Part shown: in pieces, positions 21,755 to 30,936 of the stretch
Layout: every line of letters begins with the position of its first letter
Position numbering within the stretch: position 1 is the stretch's first letter
Assembly: GCA_963575745.1 (NCBI GenBank)
Contig: CAUYUJ010015848.1
Span: forward strand, 1-64,000
Length of the DNA stretch: 64,000 nt
From: Prorocentrum cordatum
Taxonomy: Eukaryota; Sar; Dinophyceae; Prorocentrales; Prorocentraceae
Reading direction: 5' to 3'
Notes under the pieces: generated by a model
Told to the model about the DNA's origin: nothing
Database searches by the model: none
What the model saw: the letters and a program-made list of their open reading frames with translations, nothing else
Translations under genes and position numbers: made by a program

Positions 21755-21785
21755 AATCTGGTTGACGGTTTACCGCCGGCTCCCA

Positions 21786-22030
21786 TCCGGGACCGTTGCT
21801 TTCTGGCGCGTCCCAATACGCGTGGCTCCGGGGTGCGCGAAGCGCTTTTTTGAAAAGCGTCGTGTGCAAGCCCCGGAAGGCCGTGGGGCTGTAGGTGCAG
21901 TATGTCGATCAAAAGATATTTTTTGCGAGTTCGAGAGAAAAACCAAAGCCGTACAGCTCGCTTGAACGCGTGGAATGCGTAGCGTAAGCTCGGCTTGGGA
22001 CTGATGGTGTCTGTGTGTGTATGTCTGTTC
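21786..22030 (+). repeat. C-type repeat (GCGTGGCTCC...GTGCGCGAAGCG)
   Basis: Contains CCCAATACGCGTGGCTCCGG, GGTGCGCGAAGCGCTTTT, CAGCTCGCTTGAACGCGTGG and ATGCGTAGCG, all found in the same order at 24,050-24,250. It ends in a TG-rich stretch just before a B 5' end, as does the second copy. A B-body fragment (TAGGTGCAGTATGTCGATC) is inserted in the middle. No gene is seen. Confidence 0.6.
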
Positions 22031-22033
22031 GAA

Positions 22034-22320
22034 TATCGTAGAGCTTTTTGGCATCGATAAGCTAGAGAAATTCTGGCGTGGAGTGTAGCGAGTTGGCCCG
22101 CCCGCCCCGGGCGGACACGTGACAATCTGGGGTCGGTTTTTCGAAGATTATGAGAAATTTAACAATCATTTTGCAAAGCTCGAGAATGAGTCTCTGTAGG
22201 TGATCATAGGGCGTTCCGCGATGAAAGTCTCGGGGCACTAGCTAGTGCAGCTCTCGAAAATGAGGAGAAACCATCGATCGTCGGGATGCAGTTTTTAAAG
22301 AAATGATTTCGTGGAAGAAA
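22034..22320 (+). mobile_element. B-family element, 5' part only
   Basis: Starts ATCGTAGAGCTTTTTGGCATC after a T, has GATAAGCTAGAGAAATTC and GTTGGCCCGCCCGCCCCGGG, then a diverged body. It fades near 22,320 with no internal inverse repeat or hairpin. Confidence 0.6.
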
Positions 22321-22650
22321 CACAAGGAGAAATCGCATAATACTGTTCAAGCATACAGTTTGGAGCGACGGAACCACGGGCGGGCTTTTTTCTTTAAGTT
22401 CAAAACCTGCTCAGATCCGCCAGTCGACTTCCGCGCAAGTCGGTTCTCTGTAGTAGATAGCCAGGAAACCCACCCCAAACGCGCTGCCGATGGCTGCGAA
22501 ACTGACCAGACCTCTGGAGAGGTTCTATGGGAACGTATTAGAGACAGCTGTCCTGGACCGCTGCAGTTTAAAAAGTTCTTGCAGGGATTCTGGAGCGGCG
22601 GGGCTCCTGGCTGGCACGACCACGCTCCGGCTTCTAATCTAAAGCCCTAT
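22321..22650. other. Unassigned stretch
   Basis: I see no A or B motif and no recognisable protein here. A frame of 285 codons spans 22,303-23,160 on the plus strand, but its second half runs through inverted repeat ends, so I do not treat it as a gene. Confidence 0.4.
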
Positions 22651-23020
22651 TGCTCTCGGAGAGCTATCCGTGCAACTAGCTGCATTTCTTGCCGGAATTC
22701 CTCTAGCTTGTCGATGCCGAAGAGCTCATTCTCTAGCCGCGCGCGCCGACATTACTCTCTGCTTCGCGCTAGGAATCTCAACGAGTTATTACTCTCTAGC
22801 AGCGTCGCTTCGCTCTTAGCAGCTCTGCGAGTCATCATAGAATCTTCAAGGAAGTTGCCACATTGTTTGCCTATGCCGTGTGGGCCGACTAGCTCTACCC
22901 TGCGCCCGAATTCCCGTAGCTCATCGTTGCCAAAAAAAGCTCTACAAGGTACGTGCCCTCCACCGCGCGATACCTCTAGCTTATCGATGCCGGACATCTC
23001 TACGAGCTTTTTACAAGGTC
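22651..23020 (-). mobile_element. Cluster of inverted A and B 5' ends
   Basis: Minus-strand B 5' ends appear at 22,990-23,015 (TCGTAGAGATGTCCGGCATC), 22,900-22,945 and 22,690-22,730 (GGCATCGACAAGCTAGAGG). Between them lie A 5' modules (minus-strand CTAAGAGCGAAGCGACGC and AGAGAGTAATAAC). No 3' ends were found, so these are stubs. Confidence 0.55.
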
Positions 23021-23400
23021 AGCTTGCCATGCGTTCTCGGCGCGGGGCCAGCGAGGCGGACACAGGGAAGGGATGCGAGACAGAAGATCGAGAGAGAAGA
23101 CTCACGATGCCTGCGTGCCTTTCTGGGTGGCCGGGGCAAACTGCTTCTCGACATCCTTAAGTGGACCTCTCGGAGGAACACCCTGACATCTTGCCTACAT
23201 CTATCGGGGCAACTTTCTCTGGCGCACTCCGGGTGCCAGGCGACTGCTTGGTCCCGAGTGTATAGGTCAACGATCTCGGCAAGACCTGTATGGGGAAGTC
23301 CTGGACCAACTTGGCGGGGCGGCCTTGACAACCGCCGCGCAGGTTTTGCGGCGCATCGGCGGACGATCTTGGCACCCTTCGATAAACGCAGAATATTGAA
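23021..23400. other. Unassigned, apparently single-copy stretch
   Basis: About 370 bases without A, B or C motifs, lying between inverted stubs on the left and forward stubs on the right. Short frames are open on both strands and none is recognisable. It may be the oldest sequence in this part of the window. Confidence 0.35.
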
Positions 23401-23403
23401 CAA

Positions 23404-23935
23404 GTACCTCGTAGAGCTCTTCGGCATCGATGTTCCGGCGCGGAGTGGGCCTAATTGGAATGCCCAGCTCTGACGGGCGATGTGGTGACCTGGTGTTGGT
23501 ATTCTAGAGATTGTAGAAGATTCGAGTCTTCGTTTAGGAAATTTCGATTCATATTTGCTTTACGAAATCATGGGGAGCCCAATGCCTCGTAGAGCTTGTC
23601 GACGTCGATGAGCTAGAGGACTTCCAGCGCGGGGTGCAGCTACTGACTCGTAGAGCTTCCCTGGGGCGAAGCGGCGAAGCTGAAAAGTAATGCCTCGTAG
23701 AGCTCTTCGGCATCGACGAGCTAGAGGAATCCCCAAGAGCGAAGCGGCGAAGCTAGAGAGCAATTCCGGCGTGCTGGGAGGCTAGTCGGCAAGAAAATCT
23801 CGACGGATGTTTTGCGCGCTGATTCGTAGAGCTTCCCCATGAGCGGAGCGGCGAAGCTCTAGAGTAATGACTCGTAGAGCTTCCCTAAGAGCGTTAGCGG
23901 CGAAGCTAGAGAGTAGTTCCCAGATAGCTGCTAGC
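23404..23935 (+). mobile_element. Stack of A and B 5' ends
   Basis: B starts at 23,405 (ACCTCGTAGAGCTCTTCGGC), 23,583 and 23,694. A starts near 23,645, 23,819 and 23,870 (ACTCGTAGAGCTTCC). A 45-bp module (GCTTCCCTAAGAGCG...GCGGCGAAGCTAGAGAGTAA) recurs at least four times, three of them inside another 5' end at GGAA/TTCC. No 3' termini are present. Confidence 0.65.
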
Positions 23936-24019
23936 AGCAGGAGGGTTTGAGAGAAGAAGACGGGAGGTGGTAAGTGAGGGCCCAACTCCCGATTTCGCCG
24001 GTCCAGAATCGCCGCAGGA

Positions 24020-24331
24020 GCTTGCTTGAGCCTCCAGCGTGTCCGGGAGCGTGGCTTCCTAGCGTTTCCCAATACGCGTGGCTCCTGGGTGCGCGAAGCG
24101 CTTCGGCAGAGCTACGCAAAGCGTCGGTTCCAAGCTCCCCGAAGCTTCGTTTCCAAGCTCCCCGAAGCGTCGTTCCGCAGGTTTCCCAGCGCTCCGCAGC
24201 TCGCTTGAATGCGTGCGATGGTCCACATCGCGTAGCGCAGACTCGGCTCGGGGCTCCGGGTCGCGGCCCTCGATGCTGGCGTGTGCGTCTGTGTGCGTGG
24301 GTTGTACGTGCGTGTGTGTGTGTGTGTGTGT
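24020..24331 (+). repeat. C-type repeat ending in a GT run
   Basis: Second copy of the C repeat, with GTCCGGGAGCGTGGCTTCC, CCCAATACGCGTGGCTCC, GGTGCGCGAAGCGCTTCGG and a duplicated CCAAGCTCCCCGAAGC block. It ends in a (GT)n run at 24,312-24,330. Related pieces are at 21.8 and 35.1 kb. Confidence 0.6.
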
Positions 24332-24729
24332 ACCTCGTAGAGCTCTTCGGCACCGACGAGCTAGAGGAATTCCGGCGCGGGGTGCAGCTAGTTGGCCCAC
24401 CCGGCCCGGGCGGACCATGTGATGACCTGGCGTCGGTTTTTCGAAGATTGCGAGGGATTTGACCATTCGTTTTGAGTGCCGGTATTTTTCTCACATGTAG
24501 TGGGTTATGCCGCGTCTGCCTGTCGAATTCTCAGGTCGGTAGCTGCAATGTTACTGTCGAAAGACGTGGAGGAACCGACTTTGTATAAACCCAGAAAATG
24601 TACTTTGCGAGTGTTCGCGCTGAGTTCCGAGCAGGCTTCCTTCTGACAGTCTCAGCACTTCTTCGCGTGAGTAGAGCTCTACGAGGGTCCCGGCGGTAAC
24701 CTGTTTGACGGCTTACCGCCGGCTCCCAG
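24332..24729 (+). mobile_element. Complete B-family element, 398 bp
   Basis: A textbook copy: ACCTCGTAGAGCTCTTCGGC at 24,332, GGCGCGGGGTGCAGCTAGTT, GGCCCACCCGGCCCGGGCGG, GAGCTCTACGAGGG at 24,674, stem GGCGGTAA/TTACCGCC and CTCCCAG at 24,729. It is inserted directly after the GT run of the C repeat, outside any A or B host. Confidence 0.85.
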
Positions 24730-24853
24730 TGCGTTCGTGCTCCTGTGCGTGTGCTTGTTTGTGTGCGTGCCTCTCGCTATCCGGTTTTGGACGCTTGCAA
24801 GTTAGAGAAGAAGCCGGCGCGTCCGCGTGTAGCGCCGCACTCCCACGCGCGGT

Positions 24854-25460
24854 ACTTCGTAGAGCTCTTCGGCATCGATGAGCTAGAGGAATGACTCGTA
24901 GAGCTTCCCTGAGAGCGGTTGCGGCGAAGCTAGAAGAGTAATTCCGGTGCGCTGGGGGGCTTGTTGGCAAAAAATCTCGACGGAAGACCTCCGAGAGCTC
25001 TTCGACTAGATGAGCTCAGAGGAATTTGGGCGCAGGCTGGAGCTAGTTGGCCGACCCGGCCAGAATGGACAATGTGTGAACTTGGGGTCGGTTTTTCCAA
25101 GATTATGAGAGACTTGAAAATTCGTCTTGAGAATGACTCGTAGAGCTCCCCCACGAGCGGTAGCGGCGAAGCTAGAAGAGTAATTCCGGCGCGCTGGGAG
25201 GCTAGTTTGCCAAAAAATCTCGACGTAGGACCTCGTGGAGCTCTTCGACGAGATGAGCTAAGAGGAATTCGGGCGCAGGATGGAGCTAGTTGGCCGACCC
25301 GGCCAGAACGGACAATGTGTGAACTTTCGGTCGGTTTTTCGAAGATTATGAGAGATTTGAAAATTCGTTTTGAGAATGACTCGTAAAGCTTCCCTAAGAG
25401 CGTTAGCGGCGAAGCTAGGAGAGTAATTCCGGCGCGCTGGGGGGCTAGTTGGCAACCAAA
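24854..25460 (+). repeat. 242-bp higher-order repeat of alternating A and B 5' ends
   Basis: ATGACTCGTAGAGC occurs at 24,891, 25,133 and 25,376, spaced 242 and 243 bp. Each unit is an A 5' end (to CTCGACGNA) followed by a B 5' end (GAGCTCTTCGACNAGATGAGC...) up to GAAAATTCGT(C/T)TTGAGA. The third unit breaks off after its A part. Such a regular alternation suggests tandem duplication of one nest, not independent insertions. Confidence 0.7.
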
Positions 25461-26760
25461 ATCTTGACGGAAGTTTTGCGTAATTTTGTCGATTTGAATT
25501 TGGTTTCTCTAAATTCAACTATCCGTTAGAGCTCTAGTACTGTTTCCTTTCATCTTCGATCTTATTCCCGCTCGCTATTTCATTCTCAGGTCGATCGGGT
25601 ACATATTATTGTCAAGAAACACTCAGGCGGCATCGGGTGTTCAGTGTCATCTTGACAGGTACTGTCGGTTTTCTTAACTGTACTCAAGCTGCATATGCGC
25701 TGCAGAGCTGGCAGGCACACCTAAAGCATCTAGAATCATCAGGCGCGTTCGTCTCAGATATCTAGATGTCGTCTGAACTCGGTCTGCTGCCACAGCTGGG
25801 TCCGCGAACCTATTCGTACTCTGCTCATTTCTTTGGAGATGATGATGAGTTTCTTGACTTAACTCGAGCTGCAGATGAGCTACGGAGCTGTTCGGCACAG
25901 CAATCTAACGACCATTCTCAGGCGCGCTAGTCTAAAATATCTAGATGTCCGCACTCGGTATGCTACCAGAGCTGGGTCCGCGAAACCATTCGTACCCTGT
26001 CATTTTTGGAGATGATGATGAGTTTCTTGACTTAACTCGAGCTGCAGATGAGCTACCGAGCTGTTAGGCACTGCATTCGAACGACCGTCATCGGGCACGC
26101 TAGTCTAAAGCTTCTAGCTGCCTGAACTCGGTCTGCTACGGTTCGACAAACTATTGGGACCCTGGTATTTTCTTTAGAGATGGTGATGGTTTTCTTGACT
26201 GAACTGGAGCCGGAGATGAGCTACAGAGCTGTTTGCCACAGCAGTCGAAAGGAAGTAATCAGACGCGCTAGTCTAGAGTATCCAGACGCCCGAACTCGGT
26301 CTGATAGCAGAGCTGGGTCCAAACAGCTGTTCGTACTCTGCTCAATTTTAGAGCGATGATGGTCATGTTCTTGAGGTAACTCGAGCTGCAGATGCACTGC
26401 AGAGCTGTTTGGCACAGCAAACGGAAGGAAATCATGACGCGCTAGTCTCAAGTATCCAGATGCCCGGACTCGTCGCGCTTTCAGAGTTAGAGCCAGAAAT
26501 ATTTTGGTACTGCTATTTTCAGAGATGACGATGCCTTTCTTGATCCTTCCCGTCCTTCTGCTCTTCCTGCTCCTCCTCCTCCCCCTCCTCCTCCTTCTCT
26601 TTTTCACCCTCCTCCATCCCATTTCTCCTTACTCCTTCTTCTCCTCCACGAAACCGCGCCCTCGCGCCCGCGGAATGCGAGATTGCCGCGCCCGCATTGC
26701 GCGAGGAAGCTCTACGAGTTCCCCGCGGTAGCCAAGGTTGACGGTTTACCGCCGGCTCCC
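25461..26760 (+). mobile_element. A-family element, subtype with 170-180 bp units
   Basis: Continues the last A 5' end through TCTTATTCCCGCTCGC into units with cores at 25,683, 25,863, 26,036, 26,203 and 26,380. A pyrimidine-rich tract (26,540-26,650) and an AATGCG...CGCATT inverted pair (26,676-26,700) precede the end GGAAGCTCTACGAGT, a damaged hairpin, and CTCCCAG at 26,760. The element at 27.1-28.3 kb has the same unusual tail. Confidence 0.75.
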
Positions 26761-27113
26761 AGTGCAGATTTTTGCGCCGTGCAGTCGATTATAGCGCGTT
26801 CGATGGTGCAATTCTCAGGGCTCTAGCTGTCGCGCAGCTTTCGCCAATTAGGAGGAACCGTCGGCCACTGGGATCAATGAGGCAACCTGGAGTTGGCATG
26901 TCAAAGATTATGAGAGATTCGATTATGACAGATTTTTATTGTCTGCAATCGATCATGGCGCGTTTAATCGTGTAAGTTTCAGGGCTGTAGACCCAGTATT
27001 TCGATCAAATAATACATGTTGCGACTACTTGTAATGGCCAATGCTTTTGTGTGTTCAGAGCTCTACGAGGGTCCCAGCGGTAACCCGGTTGACGGTTTAC
27101 CGCCGGCACCCAG
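26761..27113 (+). mobile_element. B-family 3' part
   Basis: Resumes TGCAGATTTTTGCGCCGTGC inside a B body. CGATTATAGCGCGTTCGATGG is repeated with changes at about 26,950, suggesting two B bodies in series. GAGCTCTACGAGGG is at 27,057, and the hairpin GGTAA...TTACC ends CACCCAG at 27,113. Confidence 0.65.
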
Positions 27114-28270
27114 TTTTGTATTTTCTTGACATTTAATTGAATTTCTCGGAATTCAACCATTCGTTAGAGCTCTAGTATTTTTACTCTTCATATTCGATCT
27201 TATTCCCGCTCGCCATCTTAATCTCAGGTCGATCGGGTACCCATTACTGCCAAAAAGCACTCAGGCGGGAGCGGCTGTTCAGTCTCGTATTGCAGGTCCT
27301 GTCGGTTTTCTTAACTTAACTCGAGCTGTAGGAGAGCTACAGAGCTGATAGGCACACCTAATCCATCTAGAATTGCCAGGCGCGTTATTCTCAAGTATCT
27401 TGATGTCTGAACTCGGTCTGCTATCAGAGCTGGGTCCGCGAAATTATTCGTACTCTGCTAATTTTTCGGTAGATGATGGTGAGTTGCTTGACTTACCTCG
27501 AGCTGCAAATGAGCCACAGAGCTGCTTGGCACAGCAATCGAAAGAGCATCATCAGACGCGCTAGTCTGAAGTATCTAGATGCCTGAACTCGGTCTGCTAC
27601 CAGAGCTGGGTCCGAAATAGCTAATGGTGCTCTGCTGAACTTTTTAGAGAGATGATGGTAATTTTCTTGAGATAACTCGAACTGGAGATGAGCTACATAG
27701 CTGTTTGGCACAGCAATCGGAAGAACATCATCAGACGCGCTAGTCTCAAGTATCCAGATGCCCTATTTCGTCACGCTTCCAGAGTTGGAACCAGAAAACT
27801 ATTCGTACTCCTTTTTTTCGAGAGATGACGATGCCTTACTTGATCCTTCCCCTTCTTTTCCTCCTCCTGCTTCCCTTCCTCCTTCTCTTGCTCACCCTCC
27901 TCCATCTCCTTTCTCCTCGCTCCTTCTTCTCCTCAAGGCCTCCTCCATGAAACCGCACTCTCGCGCGCGCGGAATGCGAGATTGCCGCGCCCGCATTGCG
28001 CGAGGAACCTCTACGTTTTGGGTAGCCTCTTTCTTCTCTAACCTTTTCCTACACCTTTGCAATTTCACATGTCGTGCTGCATCCTTTTCCTTGTTCCTGC
28101 ATCCTATTCCGATGCCTATGCCTCAGTGGTTCGGCAGTGCGATGATAAGAGATGCCTTCTCTAGCTACCCCGTGCTCCGTTTGGGAGTCTTAGGGCTCAG
28201 CTGTCACAGCTGTCCGCGCCCTGACTCAAACTCAAAAAACCAAGGTTGACGGTTTACCGCCGGCTCCCAG
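27114..28270 (+). mobile_element. A-family element with SINE-like insert near its end
   Basis: Units of about 175 bp (cores near 27,320, 27,497 and 27,675) are followed by a pyrimidine tract and AATGCGAGATTGCCGCGCC, as in the copy ending 26,760. The terminal inverse repeat reads only GGAACCTCTACG before the insert. After it the loop AACCAAGGTTGACGG and the second stem arm end in CTCCCAG at 28,270. The first stem arm is lost. Confidence 0.7.
28016..28237 (+). mobile_element. SINE-like retroelement, second copy, 5' shortened
   Basis: 222 bp from TTTTGGGTAGCCTC to ACTCAAACTCAAAA. Compared with the copy at 12.7 kb it lacks the first about 31 bases and has lost the 5' target and stem arm. The 3' junction before AACCAAGGTTGACGG is the same, so both copies entered the same loop position in different host families. 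Confidence 0.7.
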
Positions 28271-28611
28271 TTCCGGGGCGGGGTGCAGCTATTTGGCCCA
28301 CCCGGCCCGGGCGGGCAATGTGACGACCTGACGTGCTTTGTGGAGCTCTCCGACGAGATGAGCTAGAGGAATTCGGGCGCGGGGTGCAGCTAGTTGATCG
28401 AGCCGGCCAGAACGGACAATGTGGTCACCTGGGGTCGGTTTTTCGAAGATTGTCAGGGGTTTGAAAGTTTGTTTTGCGAATCCAGCTTTTTGTTCCTTGC
28501 AGTCGATCATGGCGCGTTCGATGGTGCAATTCCCAGGACTCCCTAGGTGCATTTCGATTAAAACATTTCCCGGAACCGTCGGTCGTCGAAACGTATTTTT
28601 CGAGACAATAC
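28271..28611 (+). mobile_element. Two B-family 5' parts
   Basis: 28,271-28,331 is the resumed GGGGTGCAGCTATTTGGCCC block of one B. A second starts near 28,333 (GCTTTGTGGAGCTCTCCGACG), runs through TCGATCATGGCGCGTTCG and stops at ATACCGGCC, where the CGTGGC repeat begins. Confidence 0.6.
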
Positions 28612-28830
28612 CGGCCATGGGCCGTGGCCGCTGGTCGTGGCCGCGGAGGCCGCGGCCGTGATCGCCGTGGCCGTCTCGGCCGTGGTGGCCGCGCTGTGGT
28701 GGCCCTGGAGCCGTGTTTGTGGAGGCGGTGAGCTCCGTGACCGTGCCCGTGGTGCCCGTCGTGACCATGACGGTGGTAACGGTGGCCGTCGTGGTCGTGG
28801 TGGCCATCGCTCAAGTGGCTGTGGGCGTGT
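28612..28830 (+). repeat. CGTGGC-type minisatellite
   Basis: Degenerate hexamer-like repeats (GGCCGTGGCCGC, GGTGGCCGTCGTGGTCGTGG) run over about 200 bp. One frame reads Gly/Arg-rich and could be mistaken for an RGG protein. It has no start context and runs straight into a B element. Confidence 0.7.
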
Positions 28831-29295
28831 TCCTCGTAGAGCTCTTCGACGAGATGAGCTAGAGGAATTCGGGCGCGGGATGGAGCTAGTTGGTCGACCC
28901 GACCAGAACGGACAATGTGGTGACCTGGGGTCGGTTTTTCGAATACTGTGAGAGATTGGAAAGTTCGTGTTAAGAATTCAGATTTGTTGTTCCCTGTAGT
29001 CGATCACGGCGCGTTTCATGGTGAAATCTCTAGGGCTCTAGGTGCCGTAGTTCTATGAAAACACTTCCGGGAACCGTTCTCCTATAACCCGAAGTTTTAT
29101 TTTACGAGTTTTGCTGATTCAGGAGAACGCTCTCCCATCGTCGTCGGGCACTAATTTGGTGCATTGAGAGCTCTACGAGGGTCCCGGCGGTAACTTGGTT
29201 GCCTCCCTCCTCAGGGGTCTGGCGGCTGGGGGCTCCCGCCGGGGGCTCTCGTCTCGAGCGGCATTGTGCCGTGCTGCTCTGTTTGGTTCTCATTA

Positions 29296-29800
29296 CCGTA
29301 CACGGCCTGTGTATCGTACGTGCTCATTGATTGTCCGCGAGCAGATTCATTGATTGTCAGAGTACCCCACCGAGAGACCCATCGGGTCTGGGGGCCGAGG
29401 CTTCATTGATTCATTCGGTACACACTTCATTGATTGTCAGAGTACACGCTTCATTGATTGAAGGGGTGTGCACGTTCATTGATTGTCGGAGTACACATCA
29501 TTGATTGTCGGAGTTTGCATTCATTGTGGTCGGAGTACACATTCATTGACTGTCGGAGTACATCATCATTGAGAGGCTGCACATAGTATTCTTTCATTGT
29601 TTGTTGGAGTACGCACTTTATTGACTGTTGCAGTACGCGCTTCATTGTTTGTCGGAGTACGCATTCATTGATTGTGGGAGTACATACTCATTGATTGTCG
29701 GAGTACACTTCATTGACGGTGGGAGTACACATCCACTAACTGTCGGAGTACACTCTCATTGACTGTTACGAGTTCGTATTTCTTGATTGTCAGAGTACTC
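29296..29800 (+). repeat. Tandem repeats in the LINE 5' leader
   Basis: About twenty degenerate copies of a 20-33 bp unit around CATTGATTGTCGGAGTACAC lie between the LINE 5' end and ORF1. Several non-LTR retrotransposon families carry such leader repeats as promoter units. That role here is inference. Confidence 0.75.
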
Positions 29801-29896
29801 AAGGCGTGGGATTCACAACCCAGCCCTTCGTGGGAAAGTGGGAGGCTGCCTCCGAGCGTTGAATCGAGTGATTTCGGTTACCCACCAGCAGTTGCA

Positions 29897-30508
29897 ATGG
29901 CGGGGTCGAGTGGTGTGGCGATGGCAGAGACTGAGACTGAACGGAAACGGATGAGGGAGGAGGAGCAGTCGGGATCAGCAAATCTGTTGAGTGAGCTTCA
30001 GAGAATGATGGCACAACAAACGCAGAGTGTGACGGCGGCCGTTCTCACAGCAGTTGACCGGAAAATCGAGACGGTCGAAACGGCAATTACAGCAGTCGAC
30101 AGTACTGTGGATGCCGTCTAAAAATCTTTCAATCAGGATATGCAGGCTCTCTCACGTAGGCAAGCTGATCTGGAGACTAAGTTTCTGAATCATATTGTTG
30201 GCAGCGACGGGACGGCATCAGAGACGTCCACTAGAGCGCCAGCGGCTTCAAACCAGGGGTCAGGCACAGCTCCAGGGCGTTTCAACTTTCAGTGGGAGCC
30301 AAGTTTTGTTGAGTGCAAGGGGTGGGTTACTGATTGGAACAACCATGGGTTGAGATCCCGTCAGATGATGGCCCAGGATGTCCTGACGACCCTGCTCAAC
30401 TCAATTAAACAACGCATCATTCAGTCTGGAGAGTGGTGCAACTGTATCGACGAGGAGGCGGGACGAACGCAAACTCGGGTAGGGAGTACTTCGGATATGG
30501 GCGTCTGA
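29897..30508 (+). pseudogene. LINE ORF1, first part, one in-frame stop
   Basis: I prefer the ATG at 29,897 (MAGSSGVAMAETETERKR), because the frame upstream lies in the leader repeats. REEEQSGSANLLSELQRMM and the following helical stretch (TAVDRKIETVETAITAVDS) match the deletion derivative at 21.0 kb. A TAA at 30,119-30,121 stands where the other copy has an Arg codon. The frame then continues (QDMQALSRRQADLETKF) to a TGA at 30,508. The likely role is an RNA-binding, self-associating ORF1 protein. I see no CCHC knuckle or RRM signature. Confidence 0.6.
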
Positions 30509-30936
30509 GAATCTATTTCAAGAAAGGTACTCCAGGACAGAAGTTGTGGGCACTTAGACGGTCACTGTTATCTAATCTAGCCCTTGCGAGCGATGATATC
30601 AATAGACTCCCGTGGCCCGAGGCGGCCAATATTCGGATGTCTGTGGAGGTCGCCCCATGGGAGACTGTACATGTCCAAGCTTCAGGCAAGTGTCATGCTG
30701 TATGGGCTCAGGTGTGCAGGAACGGAACCATCATGCGCTCAGAGCTGGGCAGTGGTCTGGGAAAAACATATGCGTGGGCGCGTGCATCCAGTGAGGCGCA
30801 GAATGCAGGTCAGATTGTCATGATATTTCAGCCTGGGCCACATGCGCAGGAGGGATGGACGATTCGGGACGAGATTCAATCATATGAGCCGAATTTGGAC
30901 ATTGCAGGCCTCAAGGCGCGACTATCAGCGCCGTGA
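30433..30936 (+). pseudogene. LINE ORF1, second part, shifted frame
   Basis: This frame picks up where the previous one loses sense (about 30,455-30,480) and reads GYGRLRIYFKKGTPGQKLW, ALASDDINRLPWPEAANIR and a 150-residue globular-looking region ending LKARLSAP. The TGA at 30,934 is followed in the same frame by the endonuclease, with no ATG between. It may be the C-terminal domain of ORF1 or the start of a single polyprotein. I cannot assign the fold. Confidence 0.5.

Larger units (their letters stand above)
19753..21785 (+). mobile_element. Outermost B element holding a LINE derivative
   Basis: Resumes TTCGTTTTGGGAATCC and runs through a B body to GAGCTCTGCGAGG (19957) and the first stem arm GGCGGTAA. 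The loop is split by a LINE copy, and the second arm TTTACCGCCGG and CTCCCA follow at 21,770-21,785. The 5' pieces of this copy are at 18,563-18,591 and 19,384-19,401. Confidence 0.7.

Noticed and set aside
28612-28830. Gly/Arg-rich (RGG-like) protein
   Set aside because: Hexamer repeat squeezed between two B elements, with no start or domain.
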